From contig NZ_SPUM01000100.1 in assembly GCF_004614195.1 (NCBI RefSeq), forward strand, positions 1 through 63,819: DNA of 63,819 bases, in the 5' to 3' direction. This document shows, piece after piece, positions 33,512-44,601 of this stretch. The notes beneath the pieces were generated by a model, which made no database searches, was not told where the DNA came from, and worked only from the letters and a program-made list of their open reading frames with translations. Position numbers and translations under genes: made by a program. The DNA comes from Massilia horti (GTDB taxonomy: Bacteria > Pseudomonadota > Gammaproteobacteria > Burkholderiales > Burkholderiaceae_D). Numbering within the stretch: position 1 is the first letter of the stretch; each line of letters starts with the position of its first letter.

Positions 33512-33877
33512 TTTTAATTAAAAGTGAAGAGTTATTACGGGAAAGCGTCGAGCAGGAGGCGAAGCGGAACCTACGGCGCAAGGCCGAGCGGGGGCGCGAA
33601 CGTTTGAGGGGAATAATGCGGATCGAACCCGCATGCGGGGCTGGCGCTGGTGCTACGACGACTAGTCTGCATGAGGCTGTCTCCTGTCGAACGCTATTGA
33701 CGGGCGCGGCTTGAGGCCGCGCCAGAGGCAGGCACCTCGCGTGCCCGGCGCCACCATGACGAGGGCCGGTTGCGCTGGCCGAGGTCGGAGTGGTCAATAA
33801 CTTCCGCTGTGGAAGCAGCTTCAGTCGCAACCTGTATTGACAGGCTGGAAGTCAATGTTAGCACGAAGTAAACATAT

Positions 33878-33909
33878 TTGGTCAGACCAATCGTGCGAGG
33901 TCTGACCAG
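33878..33909. promoter_or_regulatory. Two TGGTCnGACCA-type operators upstream of the pectinase operon
   Basis: TTGGTCAGACCAA (33878-33890) is a perfect 13-bp palindrome. GAGGTCTGACCAG (33897-33909) is a second, imperfect copy; the centres are 19 bp apart. The same motif lies upstream of the TonB receptor at 10209-10264. A GntR-type regulator is the likely ligand. Confidence 0.65.
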
Positions 33910-33983
33910 TTTGCAACACCTTTGCCTTGGGGAAGGGGCTGTACCTGTCAGGCTCAATCGAGAGGGCTACGGGCGCGGAAACG

Positions 33984-34015
33984 ACGTAGGGTGCGCACCC
34001 GTGCGCACGCGGTAC
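33984..34015. repeat. Solitary REP
   Basis: One 32-bp copy of the REP core, from CGTAGGGTGCGCACCCGTGC to GCGGTACG. It has no inverted partner nearby, unlike the copies at 18885, 27018, 47183 and 53552. Confidence 0.7.
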
Positions 34016-34100
34016 GGTTGAGCAGAGTTTGCATCCGCGCGCCCCAGGTCCTCCGCCAGCCATGAATCCCCGAGGTCAATGCGTCAAATCGAAAGCCTGC

Positions 34101-35855
34101 TCACTGCAGGCGGATGCTAACGTCGAATATCCATGTGCGGCGAATTTCGACCACGTCGTACCGGCGCGCAAGGGCGGGCGGGAACGCACCATAGGGGGCC
34201 TGGCTGGCCACCACTTTACGTATCGCTTCGTCGATAGCAGCCACACCGCTGGAGACCACGAAAGTAACCTTCTCTACGGAGCCGTCGGCGCGCACAGCCA
34301 CCGTCACTGTTGGCTGGACGTGAGGCTGCTTCACCACCTCGCGCACCATATCGAACGTCATATTCCTCTCGATCTTCCGGCTCATGGCGTCCGCATAAAG
34401 AACGAGATCGGCATCCGGGTCGACGCGGCCAAAAAGCCATCCGCGGCGCAGGCTGCTTTCACCAGGCAGTAAGGAGCGTGCAGGCCGAGTTGATGCTGCG
34501 TCGCGTTGGGCCGCTTCTTCGTTGAGTTGCCTGCCGATTGCGCGGAGACGCTCTTCGCGTTCTTCCTCTTGTTTAGCCCGGTCCCGCTGCGCTTGCTCTT
34601 TTTTTGCCTGTTCTTGGCGTGCTGCCTCTTGCTTTATTGCGTCTTGCCGCGCCTTTTCTTCTTGTCTTGCCTGCTCTTGTCGCAGTGACTCTAGCCGTAG
34701 AGCTTCTTGCCGGGCATGCTCCTGACGTTCGGCTTCCAAACGCGCAGCTTCCCTGGCCTTTTGCTCAACGCGCGCGGCATCTTGTCGCAGTTGCTCTTGC
34801 CGGGCAGCTTCAAGCCGTAGAGCTTCTTGCCGGGCATGCTCCTGACGTTCGGCCTCCAAACGTGCAGCTTCCTTGGCCTTTTGCTCGGCGCGCGCGGCGT
34901 CTTGTCGCAGTTGTTCTTGGCGTGCAGCTTCAAGCTGTGTTTGCTTCGCTTGCTCTTGTCGTATGGCTTCCTTGCGCTCAGCTTCCAGTCGTGCAGCTTC
35001 GGCCCGTTCCTGCTCCTGTCGAGCTGCTTCCTGCCGCAACTTTTCTTCCTGTCTTGCCTGCTCTTGTCGCAATACCTCTCGACGCCGGGCCTCTTGCCGC
35101 GCGAGCTCCTGGCGCCCAGCCTCCAGTCGTGCGACTTCGTCCCTGGCCGCTTGCTCAGCGCGTGCCGCCTCTTGTCGTTGCTGCTCTTGAAGAGCCGCTT
35201 CGCGCTGTGCGGCTGCAATCAGTTCCGCCTTTCGCAGCATTTCGGCGTTCTGCTTGTCCTGCTCGGGACTGGCCTGCCCTAGCGTTCGTTCTAGCGTTTT
35301 ATGTTCGGTGTCTGGATCACTCGCGCTATCGGGTGCTGCGGGTGCCCTTAATGGTGGCGCATCGGGCGCGATCGGTAGGCTCACTTCGGGTCGCATCGCT
35401 GCCGCCATGACCGGCTTGCTGGGAGGCGCAGGATTCGGTGCTGGCGCTGGCACGGATGTTGTTGGTGAGGACAATACGGGAGGGGCCTGCACCAGAGGTG
35501 TCTCGTTACTCACATCTGCGAGCTTGTCCTCTGAGGTGGACCCCACATTGGGCATTTCTGACGGCGCCGACGCTGGCGCAAGCGGCGTGGGCTGAGACGG
35601 TGCAAGTGTGATGTGCAAGTTATTAGCTTCCAGGCGCCTTTCTATCCAGGGAAAGGCAAAGTCAGGAAGCCCGAATTTGTGGCCACCAAATGTGACGCTC
35701 AATAGCAGCGCATGAGCCAACAGGGAGAGCAATACTGCGGTGCTCAGTCGTTTAGGGTTGTCGCCGTCCTCAGACGTGAGAGTTTTTGTATGGGCTGCGC
35801 GGAGCGACCTCGCGCGCGACGCACGTGACACACTACTCAAAGCGATTATCCTCAC
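34101..35855 (-). CDS. TonB/TolA-like protein with long Gln/Arg/Glu-rich coiled coil
   Basis: A 584-residue protein built like TonB or TolA. One N-terminal transmembrane helix lies at about 37-57 (LSTAVLLSLLAHALLLSVTF), then a Pro/Ala-rich stretch to about 185, then about 250 residues of charged helix made of ARQEQLRQ-like units, and a C-terminal TonB-type domain (QPTVTVAVRADGSVEKVTFV, IDEAIRKVVASQAPYGAFPP). It should span the periplasm and transmit force or contact outer-membrane proteins. The start is GTG 35855; no ATG in frame is available before the helix. A 120-bp (40-residue) direct repeat occurs inside the coil at about 34692-34925. ExbB/ExbD or TolQ/R are not adjacent. Confidence 0.75.
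   Translation of the reverse strand: MRIIALSSVSRASRARSLRAAHTKTLTSEDGDNPKRLSTAVLLSLLAHALLLSVTFGGHKFGLPDFAFPWIERRLEANNLHITLAPSQPTPLAPASAPSEMPNVGSTSEDKLADVSNETPLVQAPPVLSSPTTSVPAPAPNPAPPSKPVMAAAMRPEVSLPIAPDAPPLRAPAAPDSASDPDTEHKTLERTLGQASPEQDKQNAEMLRKAELIAAAQREAALQEQQRQEAARAEQAARDEVARLEAGRQELARQEARRREVLRQEQARQEEKLRQEAARQEQERAEAARLEAERKEAIRQEQAKQTQLEAARQEQLRQDAARAEQKAKEAARLEAERQEHARQEALRLEAARQEQLRQDAARVEQKAREAARLEAERQEHARQEALRLESLRQEQARQEEKARQDAIKQEAARQEQAKKEQAQRDRAKQEEEREERLRAIGRQLNEEAAQRDAASTRPARSLLPGESSLRRGWLFGRVDPDADLVLYADAMSRKIERNMTFDMVREVVKQPHVQPTVTVAVRADGSVEKVTFVVSSGVAAIDEAIRKVVASQAPYGAFPPALARRYDVVEIRRTWIFDVSIRLQ
34692..34925. repeat. 120-bp tandem repeat inside the TonB/TolA-like gene
   Basis: Two copies with a period of exactly 120 bases (34692-34805 and 34812-34925) differ at only about eight positions. 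They encode a duplicated 40-residue segment of the coiled coil, indicating recent in-frame duplication and possible length variation between strains. Confidence 0.8.
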
Positions 35856-36223
35856 AAGTATTGTTCATAGATCCGGCAGCACTACTCGAAAACTTTAATA
35901 GGCGTTCTTTTTCGAACTCATCGCCATTGGGAGAAATTCGCTGATACATCCAATATCTGCGCAATCGCCGGCGCAAACCATTGCCAAAATATCATGGCTT
36001 AGTATTCTAGCGCTAGATTCGGACAGTCCGAGCATGCGTCGGACCCGTCGAGAAAAAAACAATTCGGGTCTTTGTGACCCCTGGGGTTGCTCGCACTTTG
36101 TTAGCTGCTGTTTGGTAGCCGACTTGTTGACACTCCTCTGTCCAGAAATTTGATCTTTCGCAACTCTGCCAGCTGATCTCCAAGCGAAACTTATTCACTT
36201 AATGCAACTAATTGGAGGATTGC
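35856..36223. promoter_or_regulatory. Intergenic region upstream of hcp, with two adjacent palindromes
   Basis: A 368-bp AT-richer gap between the divergent TonB-like gene and hcp, with no convincing gene. Two perfect palindromes are side by side: TCTAGCGCTAGA (36006-36017) and TCGGACAGTCCGA (36019-36031). They may be operators for either side. The hcp ribosome-binding site GGAGG is at 36214-36218. Confidence 0.5.
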
Positions 36224-36715
36224 ATGGCAATCGACGCATATCTGCTGATCGACGGCATCAAGGGCGAGTCTCAGGATTCTGCACATCAGGGCTGGATCGA
36301 ATTGACTTCGGCGCAGTGGGGCATTGTCCAGCCCCGGAGCGTCACGGTATCAACTGGTGGCGGCCATACGTCCGAACGTTGTGAGCACCGGGCCCTGACG
36401 CTCACCAAACTCGCGGACCTGGCCTCGCCGATCCTGATGCAGCACTGTTCGATGGGTAAGACGATCCCGAAAGCCAAGCTGGAATTTATGCGGGCCGACG
36501 GCCAGGGCAAGCCAGTGAAGTATTACGAGGTTGAGTTGGAGAATGTCATGATCGCGACCATTGACCAGAGCGTGCACGAAGGGAGCATTTTGCGCGACGC
36601 TATCGGCCTGCGTTTCTCAAGGGTCAAGTGGAAATACACCCAACAGAAAATTGGCGGCGGTGTTGGCGGTGCCACGGTCGGCGGCTGGGATCTGGCGGCC
36701 AACAAAATCGTGTGA
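36224..36715 (+). CDS. hcp: Hcp family type VI secretion tube/effector-carrier protein
   Basis: A 163-residue Hcp1-type protein: MAIDAYLLIDGIKGESQDSA, then HQGWIELTSAQWGI and KLADLASPILMQHCSMGKTI. Hcp hexamers stack into the T6SS inner tube and carry small effectors in the lumen. ATG 36224 with GGAGG six bases upstream is chosen over the TTG at 36212. No other T6SS structural gene is in the window, so this is an orphan hcp. The two genes that follow, an endopeptidase 12 bases downstream and an overlapping exported small protein, fit an Hcp-effector-immunity module. Confidence 0.92.
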   Translation: MAIDAYLLIDGIKGESQDSAHQGWIELTSAQWGIVQPRSVTVSTGGGHTSERCEHRALTLTKLADLASPILMQHCSMGKTIPKAKLEFMRADGQGKPVKYYEVELENVMIATIDQSVHEGSILRDAIGLRFSRVKWKYTQQKIGGGVGGATVGGWDLAANKIV

Positions 36716-36727
36716 CGGGGGCCGGCC

Positions 36728-37198
36728 ATGGTGCTCGAAGTCCAGAAGAAGGATTCACGCGGCTACTTTGTGCTGCCCCAGGCGCCTGAAGAAGCGGGCT
36801 ACTACGTGTACGGAACGCCGCCCGATGGCGAGGGCCAATACGCGCATCATGCAATGATGTCGATGCTCCTGTTCGTCGAGCGTGAGTGGGCTGCCACTGA
36901 TAGACGCAAGTTCGGTGTTGGGAACATTAGCCTCGCTGGCGGCGAACCGTACGAGAAGCACGAGACGCACAAGAGCGGGTTGGAGGTGGATGTCCGGCCG
37001 ATCCGCAAGGATGGTCGCCACGACCAGGTATTCTGGTACCAAAGGGACCTGTACGACCACGACGCGACAGCGAAGTTGATCGGCATCTTTCACGCCTACG
37101 CTGGGGTGCGCACGATCCTGTTCAACGACACTTCCATTCCTTTCGTCAAGCCGTTCAAAGACCACGACCACCACTTTCACGTCCAACTGCGGCCATGA
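36728..37198 (+). CDS. MepA-like murein endopeptidase, predicted T6SS effector
   Basis: A 156-residue protein resembling the catalytic core of penicillin-insensitive murein endopeptidase (LAS-type zinc peptidase). Likely zinc ligands are His81 and Asp88 in HKSGLEVDVR and His149/His151 in the HHFHVQL motif at the C-terminus. MepA itself is exported and about 270 residues; this protein has no signal peptide and keeps only the core. A leaderless murein hydrolase placed directly after hcp is best explained as T6SS cargo delivered to the periplasm of a neighbour. The start overlaps no other gene; its stop overlaps the next start by four bases. The exact bond cut in peptidoglycan is not known. Confidence 0.78.
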   Translation: MVLEVQKKDSRGYFVLPQAPEEAGYYVYGTPPDGEGQYAHHAMMSMLLFVEREWAATDRRKFGVGNISLAGGEPYEKHETHKSGLEVDVRPIRKDGRHDQVFWYQRDLYDHDATAKLIGIFHAYAGVRTILFNDTSIPFVKPFKDHDHHFHVQLRP

Positions 37199-37563
37199 AG
37201 CGATCTTTTACCCTCGCGCTCAGCGCGATCACCACACTCACTTTGGCCTATGCGGCCGAGAAAAGCGAGTGGTGGCAGTACAAGGCTTTCAAAGGGGCCT
37301 ATCTAATTTATTCCAACCAGTTGGGCGAGGAACGGCCCCCGACCGCAAGCGACCGCAAAATCTCGTTCGCGGTTAGCGGTCCGCTCGCGAAGGAAATGTT
37401 CGATTCGATGTACCCCGACGTGAAAGTGGCGTGCAGCCTTGACAAGGATTTTCATCAGCGGATCAAGGGGAATATCTCATGCGTCCACGACCGAGATGGC
37501 TACACGTGCCATTTTGGATTCAACCTCCGAACCGGGGCCAGCATTTCTGGCGCGACTTGTTAG
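37195..37563 (+). CDS. Exported small protein, predicted immunity protein
   Basis: A 122-residue protein with a signal peptide (KRSFTLALSAITTLTLAYA/AEK) that places it in the periplasm, where an incoming murein endopeptidase would act. The mature part has four cysteines (VACSLD, ISCVHD, YTCHFG and a C-terminal GATC) that could form two disulphides. It overlaps the endopeptidase gene by four bases (ATGA), as effector-immunity pairs often do. I do not recognise the family; the immunity role is inferred from location, export and overlap only. Confidence 0.7.
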   Translation: MKRSFTLALSAITTLTLAYAAEKSEWWQYKAFKGAYLIYSNQLGEERPPTASDRKISFAVSGPLAKEMFDSMYPDVKVACSLDKDFHQRIKGNISCVHDRDGYTCHFGFNLRTGASISGATC

Positions 37564-37623
37564 GGGTGCGTTACTTTTGCCCGGACAGTACCGGCTACGG
37601 ATCCGTCCGCGATGTGCAGTTAC

Positions 37624-37648
37624 AAAAAAACGGCCGGTGGGAGCCGTT
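37624..37648 (-). terminator. Terminator of the HNH gene (minus strand)
   Basis: AACGGC (37629-37634) pairs with GCCGTT (37643-37648); A-run 37624-37630 gives U residues on the minus strand. It lies about 135 bases beyond the HNH stop codon. The rest of the 220-bp gap to the immunity gene shows nothing clear. Confidence 0.65.
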
Positions 37649-37783
37649 GATGTAAGTCCAGCGCTGCCTTTGCACGGGAAGCGGCAAGCGCCTGAGCCGG
37701 CCATGCCTGAGATATCGATACTTACTGCCCGACGCTGTTCGCCGACACAAGGGCCAGTCTTCTATATCGCTGGACTTTATGTA

Positions 37784-38812
37784 TTAAGTCATTAAATCTT
37801 CGTAAAACGCGCGAACTTTCGGATTCACTGTTTCGCGCAAAAAATCGAGCGTGGGGCATCCAAGACGGTGAATAATCCTGTGGCATGTCGGACACAGCAC
37901 AGCGAAATCTTTAGCAGTGAGCTCGACGCCTTGATCAGGTGCTTGGGCGAGCGGGGTCAGGTGATGCGCTTCTATGAAGTCGGCTCCGATCCTGCCGTAA
38001 GCTGAGCTCAGTGTCACACCACAGCCTTGGCACGTACACCCGAGCTCAATTTTTACCTGCTTCACTAGCCTAGAATTTCGGTGCTTCCACTCTACGGTTT
38101 TGTGATGGGCGACCTTCAGGGCTCCGTCGAGACCGGCTGTACGTGGAAGCTCACCACTTGCCGCGAGCTGCTCGGCAGCTTGTTCTTCTTGTAAAAAAAG
38201 CCTACCCACTCGCCGGACAACCTCCTCGTACAGCTCGAGCATCGAATTTAAATCACTCCTGAACTCTTGTAGTGAAGGCGGGGTCTTGACCATGTAACGC
38301 TTGCCGAAAGCTATCGAGGCGGCCCACGGGTCATCGGCGACTTCGGTTGAAGAAGTGTTCCCTCGACTATAGGTGTGGAATGGGCCAGCAGAAAAGCCGA
38401 GTTGCCTCCAAGCTGGGGCTGCGTTTCTGAGAATCGGAGCTCTGTTCTTTAGGATGGCACAAGTTTTCCTCATTCCAAATAACTCAGTAAGAGAATGGGA
38501 ACCTTGAGCCAGAACTAGGCAGAATGATTGAAAACCGCGCTCAAAGAGAATTACTGGGTAATAGCCCGCTTGTGGCGTAGATGTGATCTCCCCGTGGAGG
38601 AAGGCCATAAAGGGCGCTTCACTCCACTGCCCCTGACCTGCGCTTGCCTTAGCTTTAATAAGTGGGAATTTAACCGCAGGGAACAAGGCGGAAAAGCTGT
38701 TGGGCCACTCATTCCTGATTAGTGCCGCCAGCCAATTTTGGGCGAACTGACGCTGTCGTTCCTGAGAAAAATTTTGTCCAACAGTTACTGCGATGTCGAG
38801 AATGTCGGGCAT
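37784..38812 (-). CDS. HNH endonuclease with McrB-N/DUF3578-like N-terminus
   Basis: A 342-residue protein. The N-terminal 190 residues resemble the DUF3578 (MrcB_N) module found in modification-dependent restriction proteins (FHTYSRGNTSSTEV, IAFGKRYMVKTPPSLQEF). The C-terminal HNH nuclease has a CTCQGC zinc pair, FIEAHHLTPLAQ with the catalytic His, and VLCPTCHRIIHRLG. Together they resemble McrA-like enzymes that cut methylated DNA. ATG 38812 has GGGAGG upstream. Base composition is visibly lower in GC than the housekeeping genes, and no partner methylase is present. The accessory position beside gyrB suggests acquisition by transfer. Confidence 0.78.
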   Translation of the reverse strand: MPDILDIAVTVGQNFSQERQRQFAQNWLAALIRNEWPNSFSALFPAVKFPLIKAKASAGQGQWSEAPFMAFLHGEITSTPQAGYYPVILFERGFQSFCLVLAQGSHSLTELFGMRKTCAILKNRAPILRNAAPAWRQLGFSAGPFHTYSRGNTSSTEVADDPWAASIAFGKRYMVKTPPSLQEFRSDLNSMLELYEEVVRRVGRLFLQEEQAAEQLAASGELPRTAGLDGALKVAHHKTVEWKHRNSRLVKQVKIELGCTCQGCGVTLSSAYGRIGADFIEAHHLTPLAQAPDQGVELTAKDFAVLCPTCHRIIHRLGCPTLDFLRETVNPKVRAFYEDLMT

Positions 38813-38902
38813 GTAGCCTCCCTGTTGTTCAATATCTAATCATAGTAGAGCAAAAGAAACTTAAATGATAGATATTGAACTAGGGAGGTAAAGCACAAAA
38901 AG

Positions 38903-38929
38903 AAAGAGGCCTCGAATGAGGCCTCTTTT
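38903..38929 (-). terminator. Terminator of gyrB
   Basis: AAAGAGGCCT (38903-38912) pairs with AGGCCTCTTT (38919-38928) with a 6-base loop. U-rich sequence follows on the minus strand, 20 bases after the gyrB stop. It is nearly symmetric and could also act on plus-strand transcripts. Confidence 0.88.
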
Positions 38930-38947
38930 AGCTTCTGATAGCAAGAT

Positions 38948-41627
<2,680 letters not shown>

Positions 41628-41643
41628 TGTTTGGGTCGCGCGA

Positions 41644-42750
41644 TTAAATCCGCATCGGCATGACGACGTACTTGAAGTCGCCATTTTCCGGAATCGAGAT
41701 CAGCGCCGACGAATTCGCGTCGCCCAGCGCAATGTTCACCTGGTCGCACTTCAGGTTATTCAGCACGTCCAGCAGGTAGGTCACGTTAAAGCCGATGTCG
41801 ATGCGGTCGCCCCCATAGTCGATCTCGAGTTCTTCCACCGCCTCTTCCTGGTCGGCGTTGGTCGAGCTGATCTTCATGCTGCCCGGCTCGATTACGCAGC
41901 GCACGCCCTTGAATTTGTCGCTGGTCATGATTGCGGCGCGCTGCAGCGAACGCAGCAGTTCTTCGCGGCCGATCGTGAAGTCGTTGTTGTAGCCCTTCGG
42001 GATCACGCGGGTGTAGTCGGGGAACTTGCCCTCGACCAGCTTCGACACTAGTTCAATGTCGGCAAAGGTCAGCTTGACCTGCGAGCCGGCGATGTCCAGC
42101 TGGACCGTCTCGTCGCTTTCTTCAAGCAGGCGCTGCAGTTCAATGATGGTCTTGCGCGGGATGATCACTTCCTGGCGCTCGAACGACTGCTCGGTTTCCA
42201 CTTGGCAGAACGCCAGGCGGTGGCCGTCGGTCGCCACGGCGATCACGTTGTGGCCGTCGAGCACCAGCAGCAGGCCGTTCAGGTAGTAGCGAATGTCCTG
42301 CTGCGCCATCGAGAAGTGCACCATGTTAAACAGGTGCTTGAGCGTCTTTTGCGGCAGCGTCACCGAGGCGTTGTAGCTGTCGGCCACCGAGACGGTGGGG
42401 AATTCTTCGGCCGCCAGCGTCTGCAGCGCGAAGCGCGACTTGCCGCTTTGCACCGTCAGGCGCTTGTTCAGCAGGGTCAGCGACACGTCGCCCGTTTCCG
42501 GCAGTGCGCGCAGGATGTCGAGCAGCTTGCGCGCGGCCACCGTGGTGCCGGTCACCTCAGGCCCCGAGCCGATGTTGGCGGTCGTGGTGATCTGCACTTC
42601 CGTGTCGGTCGACAGGAAAGAGACGTTGTCGCCGTCCTTGCGGATGAGGATATTGGCCAGAATCGGCATCGTGTGCCGACGCTCGACAATACCACTCACA
42701 ATTTGCAGTGGCCGAAGAAGCGTGTCCCGAGTAGTTTTGACCAATTGCAT
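41644..42750 (-). CDS. dnaN: DNA polymerase III sliding clamp (beta subunit)
   Basis: A 368-residue beta clamp: MQLVKTTRDTLLRPLQIVSG, ERRHTMPILANILIRKDGD, and the C-terminal ALISIPENGDFKYVVMPMRI. Three clamp domains of about 120 residues each are at the expected length. ATG 42750 follows GAGGA, and the reading to 42762 adds only four unlikely residues. It lies between dnaA and gyrB, the standard order. Confidence 0.97.
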   Translation of the reverse strand: MQLVKTTRDTLLRPLQIVSGIVERRHTMPILANILIRKDGDNVSFLSTDTEVQITTTANIGSGPEVTGTTVAARKLLDILRALPETGDVSLTLLNKRLTVQSGKSRFALQTLAAEEFPTVSVADSYNASVTLPQKTLKHLFNMVHFSMAQQDIRYYLNGLLLVLDGHNVIAVATDGHRLAFCQVETEQSFERQEVIIPRKTIIELQRLLEESDETVQLDIAGSQVKLTFADIELVSKLVEGKFPDYTRVIPKGYNNDFTIGREELLRSLQRAAIMTSDKFKGVRCVIEPGSMKISSTNADQEEAVEELEIDYGGDRIDIGFNVTYLLDVLNNLKCDQVNIALGDANSSALISIPENGDFKYVVMPMRI

Positions 42751-42848
42751 AGTTATCCTCAATCAGGTTTGTATTTGTTGAAAGTGTTTCTAGCGCGTAT
42801 TTTGCCAGAAATTACCGGAGGCAAACGATATTGCCCCAGGGCTCTCCC

Positions 42849-44240
42849 TTAGCCTTTCAGCGTCTGTTCCAGGACGTGCAGTTCGTGATTCAGCTCGGCA
42901 AGCTTCGCCCGGTCCTGGGCGATCTTGCGCACCGCGTGCAACACCGTGGTGTGGTCGCGGCCGCCGAACAGTTCGCCGATCTCGGGCAGGCTCTTTTGCG
43001 TCAGCTCCTTGGCCAGGTACATAGCGATCTGGCGCGGGCGGGCGATGTTCGCCGGCCGGCGCTTCGAGTACATGTCCGCGACCTTGATGTTGAAAAAGTC
43101 CGCCACCGTCTTCTGGATGTTTTCCACCGAGATTTGACGGTTCTGCACCGACAACAAATCCTTCAGCGCTTCCTTGACGATGTCGATCGTGATTTCCTTG
43201 CCGTGGAAGCGCGAATACGCCAGGATCTTGCGTAGCGCGCCTTCCAGTTCGCGCACGTTCGAGCGCAGGTGCTTGGCCACGAAAAACGCCACGTCGTCGT
43301 TCAGCGTCACGCCTTCGGACTGTGCTTTCTTGAGCAGGATCGCCACCCGCATTTCCAGTTCCGGCGGTTCGATCGCCACCGTCAGGCCCGAGTCGAAACG
43401 GGAGATCAGGCGGTCGTCCATGCCCGTGATCTCCTTAGGATACGTGTCGCTGGTGATGATGATCTGCTTCTTCGCAGCGATCAGCGCTTCGAACGCATAG
43501 AAGAACTCTTCCTGCGTGCGGCTCTTGCCGCCGAAGAACTGGATATCGTCGATCAGCAGCATGTCCAGCGAGTGGTAATAATGCTTGAAGTCGTCGAAGC
43601 CCTTGCGCTGGTAGGCGGTCACCACGTCGCGCACGTACTGCTCGGCGTGGATGTAGCGGATGCGCGCGCCCGGCTGGTCGGCCATGACCTGGTTGCCAAT
43701 GGCATGGATCAGGTGGGTCTTGCCCAGGCCCACGCCGCCATAGAAGAACAGCGGGTTGTACGACACGCCCGGGTTGTTGGCGACCTGGATCGCGGCGGCG
43801 CGCGCCAGCTGGTTGGCCTTACCGGTCACGAAGCTGTCGAACGTCAGGTCCGGGTTGATGCGGCTCTGTTCGCGCTTGGGCGAGTTGGCGACGTTGACGT
43901 TGCCCGGCGCCGGCGGCGCGGGCGGCTCGGCCACGGCATTGACCGCCGCTGCCGCTACCGAGTGGCCGGCGGGGCCCATCGGTTTCTTGGCCGGGTTGTT
44001 CTTGGGGTCGAGCACGAACTGCACCTCCACCGGCGCCTCCCAGTACTGGCAGGCGAGGGCGGTGATGCGGGCGGCGAACTGCGTCTTGACCCAGTCGAGC
44101 TTGAAGCGGTTCGGCGCGGCGACGCGCAGCTTGCCGTCTTCGTAATCGAGGGCGACCAGCGGTTTGATCCACGCGCTAAACTGCTGCGGCGTCAGTTCGA
44201 GTTCGAGCTGCGCGGAACAGGTCTGCCAAAAGTTTTCCAT
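42849..44240 (-). CDS. dnaA: Chromosomal replication initiator DnaA
   Basis: A 463-residue DnaA. Domain I is [20 protein letters not shown]; a variable linker follows; domain III has Walker [21 protein letters not shown], Walker [13 protein letters not shown] and sensor regions; domain IV has the DnaA-box-binding signature [18 protein letters not shown]. It binds ATP and opens the origin, which should be in the gap just upstream (44241-44601). ATG 44240 is the standard start. Confidence 0.98.
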   Translation of the reverse strand: MENFWQTCSAQLELELTPQQFSAWIKPLVALDYEDGKLRVAAPNRFKLDWVKTQFAARITALACQYWEAPVEVQFVLDPKNNPAKKPMGPAGHSVAAAAVNAVAEPPAPPAPGNVNVANSPKREQSRINPDLTFDSFVTGKANQLARAAAIQVANNPGVSYNPLFFYGGVGLGKTHLIHAIGNQVMADQPGARIRYIHAEQYVRDVVTAYQRKGFDDFKHYYHSLDMLLIDDIQFFGGKSRTQEEFFYAFEALIAAKKQIIITSDTYPKEITGMDDRLISRFDSGLTVAIEPPELEMRVAILLKKAQSEGVTLNDDVAFFVAKHLRSNVRELEGALRKILAYSRFHGKEITIDIVKEALKDLLSVQNRQISVENIQKTVADFFNIKVADMYSKRRPANIARPRQIAMYLAKELTQKSLPEIGELFGGRDHTTVLHAVRKIAQDRAKLAELNHELHVLEQTLKG

Positions 44241-44601
44241 ACATCGACCAATTGATACGTAACACTCTATTTTACATGTCTTGGCGCGAGTTATCCACAG
44301 GCACGTCGCGATTTTTCCACCGGTGCGCTCTGCTTGCATCGGCGGCCCCGGCGGTGTAGGGAAAGGCGCGGATAGGACACACCGGCCTTGACAGTCCGAT
44401 CGAAAATGCTGTCTAATTCAGGGTTCCCTATCTCCGTGCCATGTCAAGCAGTCAACTTGCTCGACCGTGTGACGGGAGAAAAGAGTATCAGCTGTGGCGT
44501 GACGCTGGCTTAACCATCTGCGAACTGTCATTGGCGCCGAATCCTGACGAGACGTCAGACCGATTTTGCATATTAATTAATTTGCTTTAAGCGAGACCAC
44601 C
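44241..44601. other. Putative oriC region between dnaA and rpmH
   Basis: A 361-bp gap without genes, at the place where the origin lies in many proteobacteria. One consensus DnaA box TTATCCACA is at 44291-44299; TTTTCCACC near 44313 is a weak second match. An AT-rich tract (CATATTAATTAATTTGCTTT) at about 44568-44587 may be an unwinding element or the rpmH promoter. So few boxes are visible that oriC could be wider or lie elsewhere in the cluster. Confidence 0.55.

Larger units (their letters stand above)
33512..34100. promoter_or_regulatory. Promoter region of the pectinase operon plus REP
   Basis: These 589 bases have no convincing gene. The operator pair is at 33878-33909 and a solitary REP core (CGTAGGGTGCGCACCCGTGC onward) at 33984-34015, close to the convergent-side end of the TonB-like gene. 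The roughly 370 bases between the operators and the PEP-CTERM start imply a long untranslated leader or a promoter nearer the gene that I could not identify. Confidence 0.55.

Noticed and set aside
33614..33644. Possible tRNA T-arm (GGTTCGATCC on the minus strand)
   Set aside because: No matching acceptor stem, D-arm or anticodon arm could be assembled around it.
37477..37704. Short minus-strand frame containing CRFPCKGSAG
   Set aside because: A similar string appears in a spurious frame near 33450; both come from a shared CTTTGCA(C/G)GGGAAGCGGCAAG-like DNA segment and not from a gene.
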